A stretch of DNA of 64,000 nucleotides, from the NCBI GenBank assembly GCA_037952775.1, contig JBANAY010000003.1, positions 26,164,001 to 26,228,000 of the forward strand, written 5' to 3'. Each line of letters begins with the position of its first letter. Position 1 is the stretch's first letter. The translations under genes and the position numbers were made by a program. The notes beneath the pieces were generated by a model. The model was not told where the DNA came from. It did not search any database and was given only the letters and a program-made list of their open reading frames with translations. Origin of the DNA: Clonostachys chloroleuca. Lineage: Eukaryota; Ascomycota; Sordariomycetes; Hypocreales; Bionectriaceae. Of this stretch, positions 59,572 to 64,000 are shown piece after piece.

Positions 59572-61148
59572 ATGAAGGCTTCAGCTGCTCTCGCTGGCAC
59601 CCTTGGCACCCTGGCCTTGGGTGCTGCCCAGCCCAAGAACTTGATATTCATCATTCCTGATGGATTTGGCGGTGCGTGTAAGAGAGATTCTCAAACTTCC
59701 CGCGGCTAATATGTTCTATTTCCAGGTTCTGGGCAAGCTCTTGCGAGAACTTACGTGTCATTGACCGAGGGAGAGTCTACTCCAGGTGCTCCCTCAATCA
59801 AGGATCTCCCTGGAGATCTTTTGGTATGAATCCAAGTTCTTCAACATGAATGAGAAACATGCTTATTCGTTTGCTCCAAAAGCCGGTGGGGAATGTGAGA
59901 ACTCACTCCAACAACAACCTCGTTAATGATTCTGCTGCCGCCGGCACAGCCCTTGCAACCGGCTTCAAGACGCAGAACGGAATGATCGGAGTTCAGCCTG
60001 ATGGGAGCCTGGTTGGTAACATCCTCGAGGCCGCTAAACTCAACGGATACCGTACAGCAATTGTTGTCACGTCGACAGCAAACCACGCTACTCCTGCTAA
60101 TAAGTAGTCATCATTCTGGAAGAGGGGAGACTGACCTGACTCTGATCTCTAGGTTTTTCCGCTCACATCACAAGCCGTAACGACTACGACGGTATTGCGG
60201 CCCAGCAGCTGGGATACTCTCGCCCCCTCAACCAGAGCGTTGACATCCTCATGGGTGGCGGTCGTTGTTACTACAAGCCTAGGTCTGACTCTAGTTCCTG
60301 TCGTGGAGATGATGTCGACCTTATTAAGTTTACCCAGGAGAAGGGCTACTACGTGGCCCAGAATCGCTCCCAGTTCGACGATCTTGAACTCGGTCTAGGC
60401 TCTATTCGTCTTCCATTCGTCGGTTTCTTCAACGACGACCAGCTGAGCTATGAGGTCGATCGTAAGGCTCAAGCTGAGGATGTTCGCGAGCCTTCTCTGT
60501 CTGAGATGACCACCACGGCCCTGAACGCACTTGATCGCGCCACCGGCTCCAAGAAAAAGGGGTACTTCATGCTGATCGAGGCATCCCGCATTGACCATGC
60601 CGCCCATGCCCACGACTCCGGCGCCCACCTCTGGGATACGCTGGAATACAACCAAATCCTCGACATCGTCAAGACCTGCATCGACAACCACCCCGACACC
60701 GCCATGATGTCCGTTGCGGACCATGAAACCGGAGGACTTACGCTGCCTTCAGGCTACGACCCACGACGCCTCAGAGACGTGAAGCAATCTGCCGAGCACC
60801 TCAAGGGTATCTGGGACAGGTACGACGGTGACGACCGACGAGGCTTCCTCGTTAGCGAGATCCTCCCTGCCTACGCGCTCTCCGATGCCACCGACGGCGA
60901 GATCGAGGCAATTCTCGCTGGTGACTTCGTAGCTAACTTGGCGAAATTTTTGAATGACCGTATCGGCGTTGAGTGGTCTCCACACTGCTGTTGACACTGT
61001 TCTGTATTCATACGGGGCGGGAAAGGTGGGCGATGAGCTGAAGAAGACCCTTGCTGGCCACTGGGACAACACTGATATTCCCAGATTCATGGAGAAGGCT
61101 CTGCAGGTCAGCTTAGACAAGGTTACTGAGCTCCTTCATGCCGACTAA
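59572..61148 (+). pseudogene. alkaline phosphatase, damaged at a splice donor and near the last zinc ligand
   Basis: The exon series 59572-59671, 59726-59823, 59883-60099 and 60153-60979, plus a tail 60981-61148, spells a PhoA/Pho8-type enzyme. It starts with a signal peptide (MKASAALAGTLGTLALG) and IFIIPDGFG, which holds the first metal Asp. The Ser nucleophile lies in VNDSAAAGTALATG. NHATPA, IEASRIDHAAHAHD and VADHETGGL carry metal ligands. Two faults break it. First, exon 3 should end at 60099 with a GT donor, but 60100-60105 reads ATAAGT; the nearest GT (60104) gives a premature stop. Second, after VEWS (60979) eight bases are missing, so the conserved T-G-G before the zinc ligand His (HTAVDTVLY) is gone and the frame shifts to a stop at 60994. 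The tail stays open in the other frame to 61148. Likely a recent pseudogene; sequence error would need two events. Confidence 0.85.
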
Positions 61149-61367
61149 TGATTTGGAGTCTATTTCTGGTTTGGTTGTATTATGACTCACAAGCGTCACA
61201 GTCTTTGGACTATCATGCCGACTACAGTGTAAGAGTCAGGATATCAGAAGTAGCTAGTACGGCATAATTAGGTAAATGAGGTAATTTCATAAAATGAAAA
61301 CTCAACAGTTTGTTCAGTTACATCCAAAATCAGCTGCGTTGATTGAAGGAATAATACTATACTACGC

Positions 61368-62694
61368 TTAGGCCGATGCCTCCTCCTTCTTGAACAGAGC
61401 ATCTGTGCGGCCAATACTCTGAGCGTCAAAGTACGGCCGTTCTCCCAGACTGACAGAGCGAGAACCAGTCCTCTCTCCATTATTGGAGAAGATGTAATCG
61501 GGAGTGGCCGCGTGGTACACCGACCGGTTGTCCCAGATGGCCAGATCGTTGACATTCTGCCACCGGTGGCGGACCTGCAGGTCGTGGTTCTCGACGATGA
61601 GCTGGACGAACCAGTCGAGGAAGTGCTTCGACTCGGCCTCGCTCAGCCCGTTGATCTTCTGGACGTGGTGGCCCACGGCGAAGACGCTCTTCCAGCCCGT
61701 CACGGGGTTCGTGCGGATGACGGGGTGGATCGCCTCGAGGAGCTCGCCCACGTTCTCGGGGGCGCCCCGCTCGGCGCTGTACAGCTTGAAGCCGTTGCGC
61801 TCAGCCGACTCGTTGAAGCCCGGCTGGGCGTAGGTTGCCGTGAGGGTGTCGAGGAAGCGCTGCAGGGGCTTCGAGATGCGGTCGTAGACCTCGTAGCCGG
61901 ATGCCCAGAGGGTGTCTGGTTGGTGGAGAGATTGTTAGTACGTTCCGGTCGATTCGTGAAGCTAATACAATAGCACATGGAAATAAATAGGGATGCATAC
62001 CTCCGCCAGTGGTTGGGAGCTCGGTTAGACGAAGCAGCGCATAGTCACTGGGAATGGGCTCGAAAGTGATATCAGAGTGCCACTGCCCCTTTTGAGATTG
62101 CTTCCTGGTTCCAAACTTCTCCGAGTAGTGCTTCTTGGCCAGGACTGATGAAATGACACTGATTTCATCATCATTCACAACCCCGCGGCCGGAGTTGGCC
62201 ACGGGATGAATGTGCAGCTTGCTCGTTGAAGGCTTGCCAGAGAGCTCTCCAAGACGCTGGACAAGCTGCTTCTGGAGGTCGTTTGTGATGTCGTCCTGCT
62301 TGCGGAAGAACACCACACCTCTTTGGGAAACTACATGATTGTCAGCTTTTTGACTTTCTTGGTGGCAGTGAGAGTGACAGAGCATACCAGTAATGGCGAG
62401 GTCACGTAGGAGCTCATCCGAGTTTGGAGCATTGAGGAACTCTGCAAGGTTGACATTCACATATTCCCGACCAATGATTGGAGTCACGTCAAAGTGATCG
62501 TACTTGTCAAGGGCACCGCTCACTTTGAGAGGTTCCTTGTGGCCGGTCCGGAGCTCAGGGAGCGCTTCGTCCTCTGGAACGGCTGCTCCCTCAAAGCTGA
62601 GTTGAGCACGGCCAGACGAAACAGGGAGGACCTTCTTCACCTGGATAGGCTCTGAGGCCTCATTTGAAGTCGTTTCTGTGGCCGAGGGAGACAT
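61368..62694 (-). CDS. JLP1: Fe(II)/2-oxoglutarate dioxygenase, TauD/JLP1 family
   Basis: The family oxidises sulfonates such as taurine to release sulfite, allowing use of organic sulfur. Exons 62388-62694, 62001-62330 and 61368-61915 give 394 aa. The first intron (62331-62387, 57 bp) is a multiple of three and free of stops, so it can also be read through. The iron ligands are His187 and Asp189 in GQWHSDITF and His347 in WDNRSVYHAATPD. The 2-oxoglutarate Arg lies in GSRSVSLGERP near the C-terminus. LHIHPVANSGRG and GVVFFRKQ fit the family. No signal peptide, so a cytosolic enzyme. A perfect CYS3/MetR-type palindrome lies 196 bp upstream, fitting control by sulfur limitation. The substrate may be taurine or another sulfonate or alkylsulfate. 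Confidence 0.93.
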
Positions 62695-62889
62695 TGGATG
62701 AGATAAAAAGAATTGGACGTGAGTTATAAGCTGTAACACTCGGTTGGAAGAGTCTTTCAAAGGATATAATCTGAAGAAGATGTCTTGTCTATAGTATAAT
62801 AACCCAAACACTCTTGGCGGCAGAACATCATATCTCTTTATACACGAACCTCCTGAGCGCAATGCGGTTCTCGGCACCACACAAGTGCA

Positions 62890-62899
62890 ATGGCGCCAT
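62890..62899. promoter_or_regulatory. CYS3/MetR-type palindrome ATGGCGCCAT
   Basis: ATGGCGCCAT fits the ATGRYRYCAT consensus of the fungal sulfur regulator CYS3 (Neurospora)/MetR at every position. It sits 196 bp before the dioxygenase ATG. Function is inferred. Confidence 0.55.
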
Positions 62900-63928
62900 C
62901 ATCGAGATGTACACAGCCATTTGTGTGCTAGGAAACGTCTGCCAGGATGACAAACCTAAGATGCGAAAGCCGCAGCCAGGATGGCGTTGATGGCAATGCG
63001 GGGGAAAGCAACCACAAAGCGATGCAGGGCATGTCATGTAAGTGCGGCGGACGATCAATCAGAGCCATCGAGGATGGCATCAGCCCTCCACCACGGTGGT
63101 GCAATATTCGCCATTGATTATCGCCTCGGCCGTGATTGGGCCACGCGTCTGTGTTAGATGGCTGACGCGAGCTGCTTGAGATATGAGACTATACAGCATG
63201 GAATCTGATCTATCCTATTGGTCATTGTTCCGTGTCGTTGCGTCTCCTGGTAGCTTGGGTCGACACTAGGAGCTGATTTTGTTAAAGTCGCGACGATTCC
63301 CTGCGGGTATGACACTTTCACTGGCCAAAGTGAGCGGTTTATAATGCCTGGATGAAGTAAATGGTGAATGAAAGTGGATATTGAATGGTAGTCGTTGGGT
63401 CTCATCAAGTCGAGGGTAGTGTAGGTTCTCATTGTTGAAACTTCCTGGGAAGTCACCGGACAAAAGAAGGCCAAGCGGTTTCATCCCGGTGGCCATCTCA
63501 TGCTGTTTCTTCAGAGACTTGTCATGTTATCGGTTAAATTACCGACGCCCAAAAGGGACTCTGTTGATGGAGCCAACTTTGTCACTTGTCTTTCCAGAGC
63601 GATAGGGAGAATGGGCAAGGGCCCCTATCCCAGCCTCGGGCGGTCTACAGTCTACAGGGGGCATAAGGCTGATTGTAGTGGACCTTGTTGCCTGGCAGAG
63701 GGCAAATTGCCAGTAAATCCATTGGCGTGGCAGCCTGGACGGCTCCACTTGCCTTCACTCTAGCCATCGACTATCTTCAGCTGCGGTTTCAGCTTCACTC
63801 GGGTCCATCGTATAGGTGATTATTTGATAGCCAGTCTGTTGATCTAATTTTGCTCAGCCTACCGCTTGTTATTCGCATTTTAATAATATTTAACCTCCTT
63901 CTCCTCAAAAAAGAATAAAAAATCCCCA
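62900..63928. other. intergenic, no gene seen
   Basis: Short frames on both strands without motifs. The last 50 bp before 63929 are CT-rich then A-rich, like a leader for the gene that starts at the right edge. Confidence 0.5.
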
Positions 63929-64000
63929 ATGTCTACAGATAATTCAGAGTCAACTGAGCCTCGCAGACCACCAACTTTCGAAGGCAGCGTCAACCTCAAA
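63929..64000 (+). CDS. start of a gene truncated by the window edge
   Basis: An ATG at 63929 in an A-rich context opens a frame that stays open to the end of the window. The first 24 residues are MSTDNSESTEPRRPPTFEG and five more, Ser/Thr/Glu-rich and likely disordered. The product cannot be identified from this much sequence. Confidence 0.45.
   Translation, partial: MSTDNSESTEPRRPPTFEGSVNLK

Overview
This window looks like nuclear DNA from a filamentous ascomycete, most likely a Sordariomycete and probably Hypocreales. That is an inference from gene content and the familiarity of the protein sequences; no search was run. Genes are split by short (50-220 bp) GT-AG introns, often with CTAAC/CTGAC-like branch points. 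Promoters and leaders are pyrimidine-rich, and both strands carry housekeeping genes at moderate density. I rebuilt exon structures by hand from splice sites, reading phase and family conservation. Where an exon set is given, the summed length is a multiple of three unless stated.

Layout. 1-3.7 kb is gene-free except for a 557-bp MITE-like element with long, decayed terminal inverted repeats (832-1388). 3.75-9.5 kb is a pyrimidine-rich leader and a 1485-aa hybrid histidine kinase. 10.95-12.77 kb (minus) is a Lys/Glu/Ala-rich PH-domain (Meu6-like) protein. 12.8-19.5 kb is a long stretch with no convincing gene. 19.5-22.5 kb is a 907-aa unrecognised protein with a zinc-ribbon-like CxxC pair. 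23-26.8 kb is a cluster of small genes: mitochondrial bL36m, a LYRM2-like LYR protein, the Nat4 histone N-acetyltransferase and a PLAC8 protein. 27.9-29.7 kb (minus) is IMP dehydrogenase. 31.2-32.2 kb is a decayed short-chain dehydrogenase. 33.2-34.7 kb is UDP-GlcNAc pyrophosphorylase. 35.0-36.4 kb (minus) is thioredoxin reductase. 37.1-39.7 kb (minus) is VPS53, with a one-base frame break. 40.0-43.0 kb (minus) is a GH36 raffinose-synthase-like enzyme. 43.9-45.5 kb is the mitochondrial processing peptidase beta subunit. 46.0-46.7 kb (minus) is TAF9. 47.2-49.8 kb is the trifunctional histidine enzyme HIS4. 50.4-52.7 kb (minus) is the lipin PAH1. 54.7-58.2 kb is a membrane-anchored FN3/coiled-coil protein. 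59.6-61.1 kb is a damaged alkaline phosphatase. 61.4-62.7 kb (minus) is a TauD/JLP1-type dioxygenase. A gene start runs off the right edge.

The genes are mostly unlinked housekeeping functions: nucleotide, amino-sugar and histidine synthesis, redox, mitochondrial import and translation, Golgi tethering, lipid synthesis and transcription. No secondary-metabolite cluster is visible. Three loci are broken: the SDR, the alkaline phosphatase and, by one base, VPS53. Three promoters carry sites that fit their gene's biology: a CYS3/MetR-type palindrome before the sulfonate dioxygenase, a Pho4/NUC-1-type E-box before the alkaline phosphatase, and a Yap1-type element before thioredoxin reductase. The least explained items are the 907-aa orphan, a thrice-repeated basic/aromatic motif in the PH protein, and the MITE.
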